A stretch of 64,000 nucleotides of DNA from Pyronema omphalodes (GCA_024516155.1 JAJJXM010000055.1:372001-436000); one strand, 5' to 3'. Positions 11,523 through 24,226 are shown, counted from the first letter of the stretch. Translations and numbers: made by a program. The notes: generated from the sequence alone by a model not told the origin.

Positions 11523-13475
11523 CTTTTCCTCAGCCCTTCAGCAAGCGTTTCAAGAGGATTCCAACAATGTGGCCGCTCACCTGGTGAAGATGAACAGCTT
11601 AAAAGCAATCCAACACGACGGAAGCTTATTGAGCCGAACAGTTTATGCACACAGTGTTTTCCGATGGACCCATCAATATCAAAGATAGGTCCACATCGGT
11701 CCCATATGTTGTCAAAGCGTTCTCCTGACTGGGACATTGCGTCATTCATTCAGTAGCTTGCCAGGTGAATGGAGTGTACAGGGATGTTGCTGCTCACGAT
11801 GATCTACGACATCCCTGCACGATATCCGCGTCGTGTACCGTGGCACTGGTGTGGGAGGGGCGGCGTAAGGGACGCTAGGTGGTGCGTGATTGATCAGTTG
11901 GGAGATATCAAAAAAAGTAATCAATAAAGACCCTGCGCTTACCGTAAACGTATACAATCTTTAAACCAGCTTCTGCGGAATAAGTACATGATGCGGGGTA
12001 AGAATATCATCCAGCTCTCTGCAAAACTTTCACATAATGCCATCGATGTTTATGTAGTATCGGTGACATGATGCATCTGGGATTATCGATACATGATAAC
12101 TGTAGTCGTGGCGATTTGTTTGACAATTATAACAGACTTTCTTGATGCGTTAACACAGAATATAAGCGTCTAGATGATTGTGAAATGTAACAACATCTAC
12201 TTGTTTTCGTCACGCTGTCATTGATGATCTGTCCAAATAGACTCGCAAAAAACTTTGTTCTTAAACGGAGAGGAGCGCAGAGAAGGCGCAGTTGAAACGC
12301 GTGGCGTTGATGCAGATGATCCAGTTGTCGTATGTTCTACGCGAGTCTGTTAGCAGTGTGAGAATGATTAACCGAGTTTTCTGCACCTCCAGCGGTTCAA
12401 TATAGAGTGCAAATTCTTTTCACAGATATCCTGATATCCGTGAGTCGAGGCTGATCCCTAGAAGGCCTCTATCACTGAAAATTTCTCAATGCACATGTAA
12501 CATGAGTTGGCATCCCGGAGCTGCATGGAAATTTCTGAAATGCGAACATACAATTTAACCCTCACATGAAATCTACGAGTAGAGACAGGATACGCCGCTT
12601 TGAAAATGAAGGAGTCATCTAGAATTTCAACAAGTCCATGACGGAAACATATTAGATCCACCCCTGTAGATTATTTTGAACCTATCATCGGGCCGTGCCT
12701 TGACAGCATTACCTTTTGAGCTTTTGAAAGCTTAATTTAGTTTGTAAGTAACCCCTGTAGTAGCTGCATGAATAATTAAACGTAACGTCAATGGCCAAGG
12801 CTAGTTCCCACAGGATTATTCGACAGAATGATCTCGATGTTGAGATGCATCCGGATCCTGAATGCTAGGGAGGGAAGGAATGTCTAGCATTAATCAGACG
12901 AAAGGGTAACATGCAGTCAAGCGGTGGGGTTTGATAATCTCTTGACATAGCTATTACAAGACAGACACAGGATAGTCGGCTTCGATATGTTTTTTTCTCT
13001 GCTACGATAACAGCAGTGGATCTATCAAGATTTGCTTTCTGTAAAAGAATTTTCATGCAAAGTTGAGAAAGCCAAAGGCGGACGATTATCATCTATGATT
13101 GATCTAGACATGGTCGTTTGCTCGCTGCAATGGTACAAGAAAGTCTCTCCGGGTCACAGGCATCACCTGCTTGGAAACAGCATGCAACCTGATGGAGGCC
13201 GTTAATGTCTTTTCAATCAAATTAGCTTGTGTACCCGAAAAATCCAACTGGGGCAGATCTAGAACGAATGCAAGATGACCTACGTATGGTGAGTAGCCGA
13301 GCCCTAACTACATATACTGGACAGCTTGCATATCAGTACGGTATATGCTATGTATATCGCCGCGTCTTCTGTGAGGTACGATGTATATCATCGTCTATGG
13401 GGCTGTACAAATTTTACTCCATTATGTAGTGTTCTCCGGCCAAACAGCTTGGCCGACATAGTACGCAAGGTATAC
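11523..13475. other. Intergenic DNA upstream of carRA
   Basis: This holds the promoter and 5' UTR of carRA. A GATC within CGATGATCTACGA (about 11797-11809) and another near 11892 are possible GATA/White-Collar-type sites, but this is weak. A frame at 11465-11749 (minus) overlaps the first exon in another phase and has no protein similarity. The rest contains nothing I recognise, up to the LINE target site at 13476. Confidence 0.5.
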
Positions 13476-13489
13476 GACGGATTGTTCAC
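13476..13489. repeat. Left 14-bp target-site duplication of LINE L1
   Basis: GACGGATTGTTCAC, repeated exactly at 20120-20133 directly after the L1 poly(A) tail. Confidence 0.92.
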
Positions 13490-13783
13490 GACATACAACA
13501 CCTCGAGTTCGACCCCCCCCCCCCAGCTACAGCCACAACCACACGGAAATCCTCAGATTTTCGTGCGGCATCGTCTTTAGCTCGCTCGAATTACCTAGTC
13601 GCCGCGACTTCAGATCAGGTCCCCTCGTTTTCGTCGTGCAAACGGTGAAGACAGAGATTCGGACTCTGCAGCAGCCCCCCGACTCAGGCATCCATCAACA
13701 CCCCACCACCACAACCATCTCTCTCGTCGAACTCCACGTCAAATCTATCTCTAGAAGCCCCCCCCGCATCATCTCAAGCACCG

Positions 13784-15589
13784 ATGGGCCCCCGATCCTC
13801 CGTGGCGAGGAAGAAACCGATCCCCCCCGACAAACACCCCCTCATGGCGGCCTCCCTCGGCAGTCACGCCAACGCAGAGCCGCACGGCGCACGTGACATC
13901 AATGACGAAATGTACCTGGACTCTTCTGAATTAAGCGAAATGGAAGACGCGTCTCCCACTCCCTCACCAATTCGTCGCACCGCCACTCCCGAACCGACCC
14001 CCAGAAACAGAGCCCCCCCGATCACGTCTCCCCGCACGCAACAAACCATCCGCCTACGTGACACGCCCGCCCTGACCGTCAACCCCCTCAAACGAACCGC
14101 TCCGTCCACCACCGACGCCTCCTCCGAGAGTGCACTCGTGTACGAATCCGGGATTGCAGACGCCCTCCAGACCTCCCGAACCAAACGCCGCACCGACACG
14201 ATGACTCTACCCGTCACCATAGCCGAACGCCTCCTATCAGCAGTAGCCACCTACGCCGACGGCGCTCGCGAGACCGACCGCCACACGAACGAACGAATCA
14301 CAAAGGCATTCCGCACGATGGACAGGGACAGAGCAATCATGCTCGAAACCCAAGACATGCTCCGGACTCTGGTCCCAAACTACAAGCCTTCCGCCCCGAA
14401 AGAACCCTCCCCCCTCCCCAATTCCCCTGACACTGCCCAATCCGCTGCCCTCATCAACTACTGGAAGACCCGCTGCTTCGCAGCAGAGGAAGCCCTCACC
14501 AAAAATAACATCCCCGTGCCCCCCTCCCCCGTATTTCCCCCCCCCCCACAAGTGAAGCGGCCTGGACAGGCCCCAATGTCGCTGGTAGGCTATTCAACGA
14601 CAACCCACAAAACGCCGCCAACAGAAAGAACCCCGCCCCCGCATCCTCCCCACCCAACCCCCCCGCCCCCCGTAGAAACCCCCCCAAAGAACCAAACCCC
14701 CGCCCTGTGAGCGTCGTCATGCCATGCCCCGACCCCCAAAACCTTACGGACGATACCAAGGTCCAGGTAGGCAATATGATCAATCGGGCGCTACGTGACG
14801 CAGAGGCTCCCCCCCACATCAATGTGGTAACCGTTCGGAAAAGTCCCAGCGGGAGCCTCATCCTGACCTTCCCCCCCAACAACACCCAAAGTGAAGTCAC
14901 TCAATTCCTACCCCTGATGCACGAGGCCGCACAGTCTGTGCATATGACCCTGAACAACCCCCGCATAGCTGAAAAGTGGCCCAAATTAACTGTCCACAGC
15001 ATTCCCCTTGACGTCTTCCCTGATACCCCCGACAGTATGACAGCCCTTCAAGCTGAGATAGAGCGCAACAACGCTGTACACCTCACCCAACCCCCCAGAT
15101 ATATTACACACCCAGACAAAAGAATTGGCAAGACGGCCTCTAGCGTGATGATTGCACTAACCTCTGCCGATGACGCCCGAAGGCTCAAACGCACGAAGGT
15201 AATCATCCGGTATGAACCTCGCAAGGTCACCGAGTATCACTCGGCCCGACCAACCGACCAGTGCCGCCGTTGCCTCCGCTTCGGCCACCACCACGCCATC
15301 TGCCCCAACACCGCAAGCCCAGTTTGCGCTCTCTGCGCCGAACCCCACCCAACTGATCTCCACCGCTGCCCAGAATGCCCCACCCGAGCCGGCAAAAGCT
15401 GTGCCCACTCCCCTCCCAAATGCTTCAACTGCACATCCGAGCAACAGAAGTGATGTGAACCACCCGGCATTCCATCCTAAATGCCCTGTAAGACTCGCGA
15501 TAGTGAGAGCGTCATGGGAAAAAACTCGATCCACCCGCCCAACCCTTCCCGACCAACACGCTGACTCCGCTATGATCACTGATGCATAG
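13784..15589 (+). pseudogene. L1 ORF1 (nucleic-acid-binding protein), frameshifted
   Basis: The N-terminal part reads 13784-14710 (low-complexity Pro/Thr-rich, then a helical segment ending in INYWKTRCFAAEEAL). The central and C-terminal part continues in another frame from about 14707 to 15453. The last approximately 40 residues need a further shift and end with TAG at 15587-15589. The C-terminal part carries three CCHC-like knuckles (CRRCLRFGHHHAIC, CALCAEPHPTDLHRC and a third Cys cluster) typical of LINE ORF1 or gag-like RNA-binding proteins. The first shift lies in a very C-rich tract where homopolymer length changes are likely. The stop overlaps the ORF2 start by 8 nt, as in L2, L5 and L6. 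Confidence 0.8.
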
Positions 15590-18500
15590 ACAGGAAAAAT
15601 CAGCAGCCACCATAAATGTCATATCCCACAATATTAACAGGAGCAGTAACGCTCTAAACACATTACTAAACTCCGCTGACCCCACAGCGGATATAATCCT
15701 CATCCAAGAAGCAAACATTAAAGACCCTCGTTTTGTAACTACCCACCCAAACTTCATCACCATCTACCCCCCTGCCCACAATGGCGCAACTGTCAGGACG
15801 GCGGCGTACGTGACCCGCCTAAACCCCTTCCTCCACGTCACCCCCCGCCCTGACATTTGCCCCGACCCCGACATCCAGATCCTGGAGGTACAAACTCCAC
15901 TCATCCCCTCCTTCTACCTCATCAACATCTACAACGAATGGGACCCCCAAACGAAACTATACACCATTCCGAGATCCCTAACCCCCCTTTCCCTACCCAA
16001 TCGGTGCGTTATCACAGGAGATATGAACGCCCACCACCCCTTATGGAACAGCCACCTCAAACGCATTGCCCGAGCGGATGAGTTAGTGAACCTGATCGAG
16101 AACGAAGGATGGCAGTCTGGCAAACACCCCAGATACACCAACCTACCACTTCAAGACAGGCCGTGGATCATCAGTCCTCGATCTAACTCTCTCCTCCCCG
16201 GCAATGCACGAAGAAGTACAAAACTGGTGTGTGGACGAAGAAGCCACGACGGGGCTCAGACCACGAAGTCGTGCGTTTCCAGATTCGATCTCAACACCCA
16301 GATGTGGACTACACCAACCTCACCCCTCGACTGAATTGGAAACGGACAAACTGGGATGAGTTCGCGGAGGCCCTCACGAAACTCTCCTCCAACCTCAATC
16401 CCCGATGGAGAATACTCCAACAAAACCCAACTCACGCCAACCTAGACGAATGGGCAGCCTCGCTTCAACTCACAATCCAACAAGCTGCCCAGGTCCTCGA
16501 CCCCGATGATCCAACACTCCCCCCGAGCAAAGAGATGGTGGACCCCGGAGCTTCGTGAAACCAAGAAACTCATGACACAAGCTCGCAAGAGGTGGAAACA
16601 ACGAAGAAACGAGTTGTGCCTAGAGGAGTACCGAACCGCACGCAACGCCCACTTCAGAGCCGTACGCCACGCCAAAGACAGGCTCTGGAAGGAATACTTG
16701 AGCCAGGCCAAAGGAGAAGACATCTGGGCGGCGTTTCGGTACACTAACCCCCGCCGAGCTCAACTCACCCCCCCCTCTCACATCCACAGCGAACGGCATA
16801 ACCACCGTCCATACAGACTTCCAGGGGAAAGTATCCGCCCTCCAGGCCCTCTTCCCTCCCCCCCCGTCCTCCCCCTCCTCTACCCCCCCCCCAAACCCGC
16901 AGCCCCTTGCCATGGACTACCTTCTCTGAAAGAGAAGTAGCACAGGCGATCCTCTCCTCCTCTCCGAAGAAAGCCCCAGGCCCAGACGGCATCACCTTCC
17001 TCTGTCTGAGAAAAGTGCTCCAAATCATCTCCCGACCAATTAACCCAGCTCTACGCCACACTCGGAAGAGGTAGGTTATCAACCGAAGTGCTGGCGAGAG
17101 GCAACCACAGTCATCATCCCGAAACCGAACAAGCCGGATTACAGCTCAGTGAAAGCTTACCGACCCATTGCGCTCCTCAACTGCATGGGCAAGGTACTTG
17201 AAAAGCTTATGGCAACACGACTGAGCCAGTTAGCCGAAACAAACGACCTCCTGCACCACGATCAAATTGGTGGTCGCCCGAGACGATCCGCAATTGACGC
17301 AGCAATGGCGCTCACCCATGACGTCGAAACACACCTACAACAGAAGATGACGACGTCCGCCCTTTTCCTCGACGTCAGAGGCGCATTCGACAACGTCTCC
17401 TCCGCACGACTGACCTCCACCATGCGCTCCCTCGGCTGTCCTACACCAGGTCGTTAATTGGTGTCACTCATTTCTGAATGATAGGACGATCGCTCTCTCT
17501 TTCGACGGAAGAACAGATGTGCAACGACCGACCCGAACAGGTATCCCTCAAGGCTCCCCCGCCTCGCCCATCCTCTTCCTACTGTACCTCCGCCCCCTCT
17601 TCGACGCCTTGTCCAAGCACAACCCCACCCTATGGACACCGAGTTATATCGACTGACGTTGCGGTGGTGTGTCATGGAAAATCACGCGAAGCCAACTCCC
17701 GAACCCTGGAAAAAGCGGCCCGAGTAGCCTTCAAGTGGGCAGAGGACAACGCCGTAGCTTTCGATGACGCCAAATCAGAACTTCTACACTTCCACCGGCA
17801 CAGAAAGATGAGATAACACCCCTAACATGCGTGACACTCCCGAACGGCACCGTGGTTAGGCCAGGAACTCAGAATGGGAAACAGGACGTGGTCCGCTGGA
17901 TTGGCATATACTTCGACAGAAAACTCTCCTTCTCCCATCATGTACAAACTAGGCTAACCTCTGCGTCCAGAGCCTTTAATGCCCTTCGAAGCCTCGTCAG
18001 ACAGGAAACTGGACTGTCCCCCACGGCGGTGCGAACCTTGTACCGATCATGTGTCCAGGCGAAATCCGATTTCGGAGCAGAGATTTGGTGGGCCGGCCAG
18101 AAATCCTTCGCCAGAAAACTACAACTCCAGCAAAACGCAGCCATCCGACGAATCTTAAACGCCTTCTCCTCCACACCGATCCTCGCCCTACACAACGAGG
18201 CAGCACTACCCCCAGTCACCACCCGCCTGAACCACAAGCGCAGGAAATATGCCCTCCGCCTCCTCTCCCTTCCCCCCTACCCACCCAGTCGTCACCCGTT
18301 GCCCCTCATCTTTCCCCATCCCTAATCACTTTACACACGCCATACAATCCCCGAAGGAGTACGACTGTGACTGGACCTCCGGAACACGCCCCATCACTCG
18401 CCTGGTCGCAACAATATCATCTCTAAACAGATGGTTATCCCCTAGGACCTACCGTCGAAGATACGGCACAACCAGACCCCGCCCCATGGATGGACCCCCC

Positions 18501-19583
18501 CCTGACACGCCACAGCCCCTCGTCCACCAAAGAAGAAGCCGAGGCACATCACTACAACCTCCTCGCTCACCTACGCTCCAAGCCAAATATGATCATAGCG
18601 TACACGGACGGCTCACAACTCGAAGGCTGCACCGGAGCAGGATTCTACATCCCGACAGGCCTCGATCAGAGCATCAGCAAGACCATCCCGATGGGCAGTT
18701 CGTGCGAAGTCTTTGACGCAGAACTGAAAGCCATCGAAGAATGCCTGATCGCCTGTAATACCCACATCCGCCGGCTACAACTCCAATACCGCGAAATCCA
18801 TATCTTTACGGATAATCAAGCCGCTATCATCCGAGCAACTCGTCTCACCCCGGGCCCAGGACAAGAAACCGCAACTGGTATCCACCACATCCACTCAACT
18901 CCTCCTCCGACGCACAGGGACAACCGTGCACCTACACTGGGTCCCCGGCCACACCGACATCCTCGGCAATGAAGAAGCAGACCGTCTTGCAAAACAAGCG
19001 ACTACCCAACACCCACTCACTCCCCCTCCCACCTCTCTGTCGTGGCTTCGCAGACAAGTCAAGGAAGCCCACTCCGAGGACTGGGCACAGTGGTACAACA
19101 CAAGCCCGAAACCCAAGACGTACGACGCCCCTGATAGGAAATCACTCGATGAGGCGTACACCACCGTACCCAGAAAGGTCTCAACGGCGATCCTGGGCCT
19201 CCGAACCGGACACGGATACTTCCTGGATTACCTGGCACACCCCCCCACCCCAACCTACCCCACCCGCGCATGCCCCTGCCCATTACACCCCCCCCCAAAC
19301 ACCAAGACACCTGCTGCTCTCCTGCCCGCTCTTCACCCCACACAGGATCCAGCTTCGAAAACATCTGAAACTCCCACGCCACCGACAACTCAAATTACAC
19401 ATGATCCTACACACCAAACACGGAATCCGAGCCCTCGCCACCATGATCTCTGACTCGAAATTGGCCACATCTGAATGGGCACATTCGGTACTCAGTAAGC
19501 ACCCCGAGGAGGCTAACAGACCCAGCAGAAATACCTTGATGACGGGCTGGGGGACATTATTGGACCCAGCAGAGGAACACTAG
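15582..19583 (+). pseudogene. L1 ORF2 (endonuclease-RT-RNase H), multiply frameshifted
   Basis: Domains are recognisable in order but in changing frames. Endonuclease: 15582-about 16240 (IILIQEANI, TGDMNAHHPLW). A GSDHEV block lies near 16260 in another frame. The RT entry is at about 16960-17150. RT core: 17149-17457 (RPIALLNCMGK, FLDVRGAFDNVS). The catalytic box near 17645 reads SYID followed by a stop, so the YxDD motif is interrupted. RNase H: about 18590-18990 (YTDGSQLEG, FTDNQAAI, HWVPGHTD). The C-terminal Cys/His segment runs to 19583. At least six shifts or stops make it non-functional. L5 ORF2 in this window is the best intact comparison. Confidence 0.85.
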
Positions 19584-19585
19584 AG

Positions 19586-19604
19586 AAAAAAAAAAAAAAA
19601 AAAA
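19586..19604 (+). repeat. Internal poly(A) tract after L1 ORF2
   Basis: An A19 run starts 2 nt after the ORF2 stop and is followed by about 500 bp of purine-rich 3' UTR, not by flanking DNA. The same arrangement occurs in L3 and L5. Confidence 0.9.
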
Positions 19605-20063
19605 CAAACATGTATGATAATAAGAATGTATATAGATAAGGAGGGGGAAGAAAGGAAGAGAGGAAAGGGAGACGGGAAAGGAGAGAGGAGGAGGAATGGC
19701 GGAAGGGAGGAAGGAAGGAAGAGGAGAATGGGGAGGAAACGGAGGGACGTAACGGGGACGAGTGGGAAAGGAGAGAAGAGGGGACGGGAAAGGCGTGGAG
19801 TAAGGTGGTTTTAAAAAAAAAAAAAAAAAAAAATATAAATAAAGGGGGACGTACGCGGGGAAGGGAGGAGGATACCAAACACCGGGAAGGGTGATTTGGG
19901 GAGCGCACAGGGCTCAAGGACACAACGACGAGAAGGAACAGAAAAGGAGAAGGAGAAGGCAGGAAGGGGGCTACACCCTGACAACAGCATGACCGCTGCG
20001 AGGCGTTCTCGGTGACCCTGGAAGTAACATTCCAGGGTTAGCAATGTATATAGGTAGCATCCG

Positions 20064-20096
20064 CCATAACCGTAGGGTTAGATGCGTGTATGAAAT
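20064..20096 (+). promoter_or_regulatory. Conserved LINE 3'-terminal hairpin (L1)
   Basis: CCATAACC-GTA-GGGTTAGATGCG followed by TGTATGAAATA and the A tail. AACC pairs with GGTT. Related sequences end L2, L3, L5, L7, M2 and M3, which suggests a recognition structure for the LINE RT (inference). Confidence 0.6.
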
Positions 20097-20119
20097 AAAA
20101 AAAAAAAAAAAAAAAAAAA

Positions 20120-20133
20120 GACGGATTGTTCAC
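20120..20133. repeat. Right 14-bp target-site duplication of LINE L1
   Basis: An exact copy of 13476-13489 adjoining the poly(A) tail. Confidence 0.92.
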
Positions 20134-20694
20134 CGGTCTACTATTCGTTTTGCCAGCCCATGCACCTTAGCCAGCAATACTGGTATGTTCAAGCACGAAG
20201 CACATGGTGACTATTGGTTAGATGGCTGTACCATACCTGTCACCTAATACGGATCTCGCCATATATGAGAGAAGAATGTAAGGGTCACCGAATGTTCACT
20301 GATCGTGCTATGATCTCAGGAGAGATTTAGGCGCTCAAAATGTTTGTATTGGGTGACGAAATATTCATGGATCACTCGGTATTCGGTGTCGTGCACTTCC
20401 ATGGTTTGTCCCACAGGGCCTAGCTCTCGCAAAATGAAGAAACACAGACTCATTTCCCAGCAAATGCCTCTAATTCCATGAGCAATGTTTCTTCCATCAT
20501 GGAATGTTACTACTTGGATCACGAATTCTTCTTTAGAATAGTATAGGCTACTAGAAGGTATTAGGCTCCTGAATACCGTTGCTAATCGAGTTTGCTGTTG
20601 CAATCACAAGGTTTTTTTTCTACAGTTCTTGCTCGCCGCAATCCGTCTCAAGATTGCATTATATGGTGCATGCACTCATGAGATCTGATCGACA
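20134..20694. other. Unassigned DNA between L1 and an old LINE remnant
   Basis: Nothing recognised. It is the continuation of the sequence into which L1 inserted. Confidence 0.5.
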
Positions 20695-21520
20695 CCTACC
20701 CAAATGCACCTATCCACTACAACCTCCACAAACACCAAAACACCGTGTACTGGGCGGCCGACAATGCCAAGTACACTGGAATAAACTCTTCCGCAAACCG
20801 AAACGTCAGAAGAACCACCCGGATACACTCCAGGTGATACTCTACACTCCCGCTGGAACCAAGACCCTTACCGCCATGATCTCTACTACCAACATTGCCA
20901 CTGCGGAGTGGATACCGGCACAGTTAAGTAATGCTCCTGCTACAGAAGATGACCTGGAAGGAAGAAAAATTGTTTGGGGAACTCTAATTGAATCTGGGAA
21001 CGGGAATGAAGCGGTTCTGAGCCAACAAGAAGTATAATGCTGTAAAATAAAGAAGACAAAATAACAAAAACAAAAACAACACTGATGACAAATACATAAT
21101 TATGTGAATAAAAGAAGTATCGTGCGAGAGAAGTGAGAAAGAAGAAGCGAGTAGAGGAAGAGGAAAGGATAAGATAGCAGCTCAGAAAAAAGGTGGGAGG
21201 AGAAGTCAGAGAAAGAGAGAAGAAAAGCGAGGTCCGGAATGAGGGGAGAGGAGAGAAGACAAGCGGTGAGGAGAGGAGAGAGGAGGAGAGAAGAGGATAG
21301 AAGAGAAGAGAAGTGGAGAGGACGGTTAAAGCAGCGAGTGAAAGGTGACAAGCTCAGCGAGTCGAGTGACAAAAAAGAGAATAGGGCTGCAAATTGTAAC
21401 GACGAGAATCAAAAATGACGTGCGCTCCAGGGCGAATACCAGCAGAACTCTAAGGTAACAGCAAGAGCCTGGTAAGATATTCAGACCGTAGCATACGTTA
21501 TAACCTTGAGGTTGCGAACG
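20695..21520 (+). mobile_element. Old 5'-truncated LINE remnant (L8)
   Basis: The frame ending at 21037 contains PLQPPQTPKH, LYTPAGTKTLTAMIS and NIATAEW, matching the extreme C-terminus of the LINE ORF2s in this window. It is followed by the same kind of A-rich then purine-rich 3' UTR (about 21040-21330). A diverged terminal hairpin, TATAACC-TTGA-GGTTGCGAACGG, lies near 21498-21520. No clear TSD was found. It is the most diverged LINE copy here. Confidence 0.7.
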
Positions 21521-22668
21521 GTCAAGAAGTTCAAACCCAAGGAAATCAAAATCTGATGCACCCCTATAACAGGACGCACTGGAGATGAGAAATTAAATAG
21601 GAATGATTCAGCAGGACCCTACCGTATCGAATTTCTTTCATTTTTTCATAGTCGCTTGCAACTTTAGGGTTATGGCAGTTGTTACTCTTATAGTACACGG
21701 CTGAAAGCAAGGAAAAATTCCGGATGTCACTAGGTATGCCTCACAGTGGTCTATCAAAGAGTAAGCTGTAACCTCGGCTCTCCAACTTGCATCTACATGT
21801 ATCTCTGCTTATTAGGGGATCCCCGAGCTATGTCTGCTCAGGCAAGCACCTCAGTGGGCCAATTGTTCGTGTCTGTCACGGCATCCCCTCATGAGATGGG
21901 CGGAACTCGAGGAAGGAGCGTTAGCGAACGGGAACCGTTGGGTTCGAAAGGAAGATCGGAAAGCAATCAGGGCTGTTCAGAGAAACACCTGGTACTTTTG
22001 CATGCGGAGTATGAATCAGCGATTGAAATGGAGTGCAATGTGAGGATGAGGTATAGAGTGATGTCCGGCGATTGTGTAGACCGGTGATGTCGTGTTATCG
22101 AGGCCAGTATGAAGATGATGACTTATGCTACGGTCTGGATAAATTTTGAGTCTCTAGCTGTTACCTCAGAGTCTCACTAGGATCTACCCCAGAGGGTACG
22201 CTGTTTCCTTGTTTTTTGATTGAGTCATGACTTGCCGCCATGGCACTGACCAGGGGTCGGCAGTAAAAGGTGCACTGACAGCGTCAAAGAGGGGTCACAT
22301 GTCACCTGTGCGTCGATGACTCGTGATTTCGCAATGGCGGCGTGTTTCTGCCACTGGATTTGACTTGAGGGAACCGGAAAACAGTGCTTGTGCCAGACTT
22401 GAATCTGAGTCCACCTTTGATGAATGAACAAATATATATGCGTCCTTCACTGTGCTAGCGCACCAGTCAAGTCTGCATAAAGTTACTGCACTAACTGTCA
22501 AGAACTGATAGGCCCATACCAAGGGCACTCGGGTCACAGGGGAAGGACCCCAGAACAGGGCTAGGGTTTGGCTTTCAAGACAAGAACAGGAATAATAATA
22601 CGAGAGGACACGGGCACGACAGCCACAAGGCAAGGCAAGACAGGCACAAGGGATGGGTGCAAGGACAG
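21521..22668. other. Unassigned DNA left of gypsy A1
   Basis: A 113-codon frame (21746-22087) has no recognisable features. No RNA gene or repeat boundary was identified. Confidence 0.5.
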
Positions 22669-23222
22669 TGTCACGGCTCACGGCTAGCGAGTCGGATTGT
22701 TGTGTTGTTGTGTTGTTGTGTTGTGGTTGTTGTGTTGTTGTTGTGTTGTTGTTGCATTGTTGTTGTATTGTTGTTGCGTGCCGGGCTATGCTGATGATGG
22801 ACTGTGATGATTGACTTGATGATGGATGACGTACCACGAGCCGTGAGAGCTGTGGCGTCGCATGTTGCTAGCTGGATGATGGAGAACGGAAACAAAGATC
22901 ATGTCACGATGTTGGTTGACCGCCCAGCAAGAGTGCTGGCCACTTTCTGTACATAAGCAGGCTTGCCTCCCCGTGGTTGGAGGTCTTCATCGAATGTCTT
23001 GTGCTTCTCCTGTCTCCCCTTTATAGGAATCAGACTTCTCTTTCTTCTCTCCACTGACGTCGCTCTTGTACTTGTCCTTGTCCTTGTCCCTGCCTGCGTG
23101 CACTGACCGTTCTTCGTGTGCTTCGGTCCTTGTCCCTGTTCGGTTCCCGAAATCCTGCCTAGCCCTGTTCCCCCTTGTCCCGTCGAGCGTGTCCCTCGAA
23201 TTTTACGTTCTGAACCTTGACA
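22669..23222 (+). repeat. 5' LTR of gypsy A1
   Basis: It starts TGTCACGG and ends CTTGACA, 554 bp. It has a TTG-rich microsatellite (about 22697-22775), a TACATAAG box (about 22952) and a TCGAATGT segment near 22989, all shared in order with the LTRs of A2 and A3. The following ORF0 confirms that it is the upstream LTR. Confidence 0.88.
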
Positions 23223-23263
23223 TTACGTTCAATCAATCTCTTCGACTGACACACATGAAGTGG

Positions 23264-23268
23264 CCCGG
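23264..23268. repeat. Left TSD of solo LTR S1
   Basis: CCCGG, matching 24004-24008 exactly. Five bp is the usual gypsy duplication length. Confidence 0.85.
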
Positions 23269-24003
23269 TGTCACGAACCGCTAAGGATATGCTCCTGGGA
23301 GGGATTGTAACCACAGCTGGGCTGTGGTTCGTGGGTGTGACACTGGGGATGGCATACGTCACGGTTAGGGTTTAAGCGAGGAGGTGGAGCTAGGTCTAGG
23401 CGAGAGGAGTGAGGGTTACGCGAAGGACAAGGGGGTAAGTGCGGGGTGGAACGAGGAGGGTTTCCTCGAGGTTTGGAATATGTTTTGTATTTTGTTTTGC
23501 TTATGTTTTGTATTATGTTTTGCTTATATTTTGTATTGTGTTTGGTTTATGTTTTGTATTGTGTTTTAGTTAGGTTTGGGGGTCACGGTGGAGCGAAGGG
23601 TGTCTCATGATGGATGGAATATCTGCGGGACAGATAATTTGGGAAATCACATGAGCACAGGAACAAAGGTATATAAGGGGACATTTGTATTTCATTAGTT
23701 TAGTACGCAATCAATTATCTATCTACACAATCCTATCTACACACTGCAGTTCTATCATCTAAACCGTGACCACAAACCCAGCCCATCCCAACATACTTAC
23801 CCATTCCGAATACCCACCTATTCTCCCACCCGGATCGACCTCCGACGATTCTACCAGAGGCAAGGCTGCAGGGACATCCTGTGTACAAGGTAAGTACTGC
23901 CTGAGCCCGCGACTAACTCACCTAGAAGTCCAGAGCCGAACCCGATTGCATAGCAATCCGACGGTTGTATTTCCTGTCGACTGTGTGTAGCCGGATTCTG
24001 ACA
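23269..24003. mobile_element. Solo LTR S1 (735 bp)
   Basis: It is bounded by TGTCA...TGACA and by 5-bp CCCGG duplications. It contains four imperfect copies of a TTTTGTATTNTG/TTTTGCTTATG repeat (about 23483-23575) and a TATATAAG box at 23670-23677 pointing right. No coding sequence is present. It resembles neither the A nor the B LTR beyond the termini, so it marks a third LTR family left by LTR-LTR recombination. Confidence 0.85.
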
Positions 24004-24008
24004 CCCGG
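24004..24008. repeat. Right TSD of solo LTR S1
   Basis: CCCGG, identical to 23264-23268. Confidence 0.85.
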
Positions 24009-24226
24009 CTCCGCCTAGGCCCATTCCTTGAAACAAGCGCTCGAAAACGATACCTTGTTCGACTCCTTTGGAAACCCCGACCAATTCGCTGGCATTGTCA
24101 GGACAACCCTCGGAAGAGCGAAGTATTCTGGCCACCTTGTCATCAATTGGCGACTACAGGTTCACGATTTCCAGAGCTACTACCGACACACCATCAAACT
24201 CCAGCCAACCTTCAGATTTAACCGAA

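Larger units (their letters stand above)
13490..20119 (+). mobile_element. Tad-like LINE L1, full length, decayed
   Basis: A 6630-bp non-LTR retrotransposon bounded by perfect 14-bp TSDs. It starts with a C-rich 5' UTR and has ORF1 (zinc knuckles) and ORF2 (endonuclease, RT, RNase H). Next come an internal A19 tract right after ORF2, a purine-rich 3' UTR, the terminal CATAACC..GGTT hairpin and a poly(A) tail of about 22 nt. Complete ends show that a full-length copy inserted here. Both ORFs are now broken by several frameshifts, so the copy cannot be autonomous. Confidence 0.93.

Noticed and set aside
11465..11749. 94-codon minus-strand frame as the true start of carRA
   Set aside because: It runs in a phase that does not join the cyclase exons. 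The 23-nt exon at 11522-11500 splices in frame and gives a family-like N-terminus.
21746..22087. 113-codon plus-strand frame as a host gene
   Set aside because: No domain, no plausible neighbours or introns; left as unassigned DNA.
22697..22775. CRISPR-like or other regular array
   Set aside because: It is a TTG-rich microsatellite within an LTR; no repeat-spacer structure exists and the organism is a eukaryote.
22295..22837. 180-codon minus-strand frame
   Set aside because: It crosses the A1 LTR border and owes its length to the CAACAA microsatellite in the LTR.
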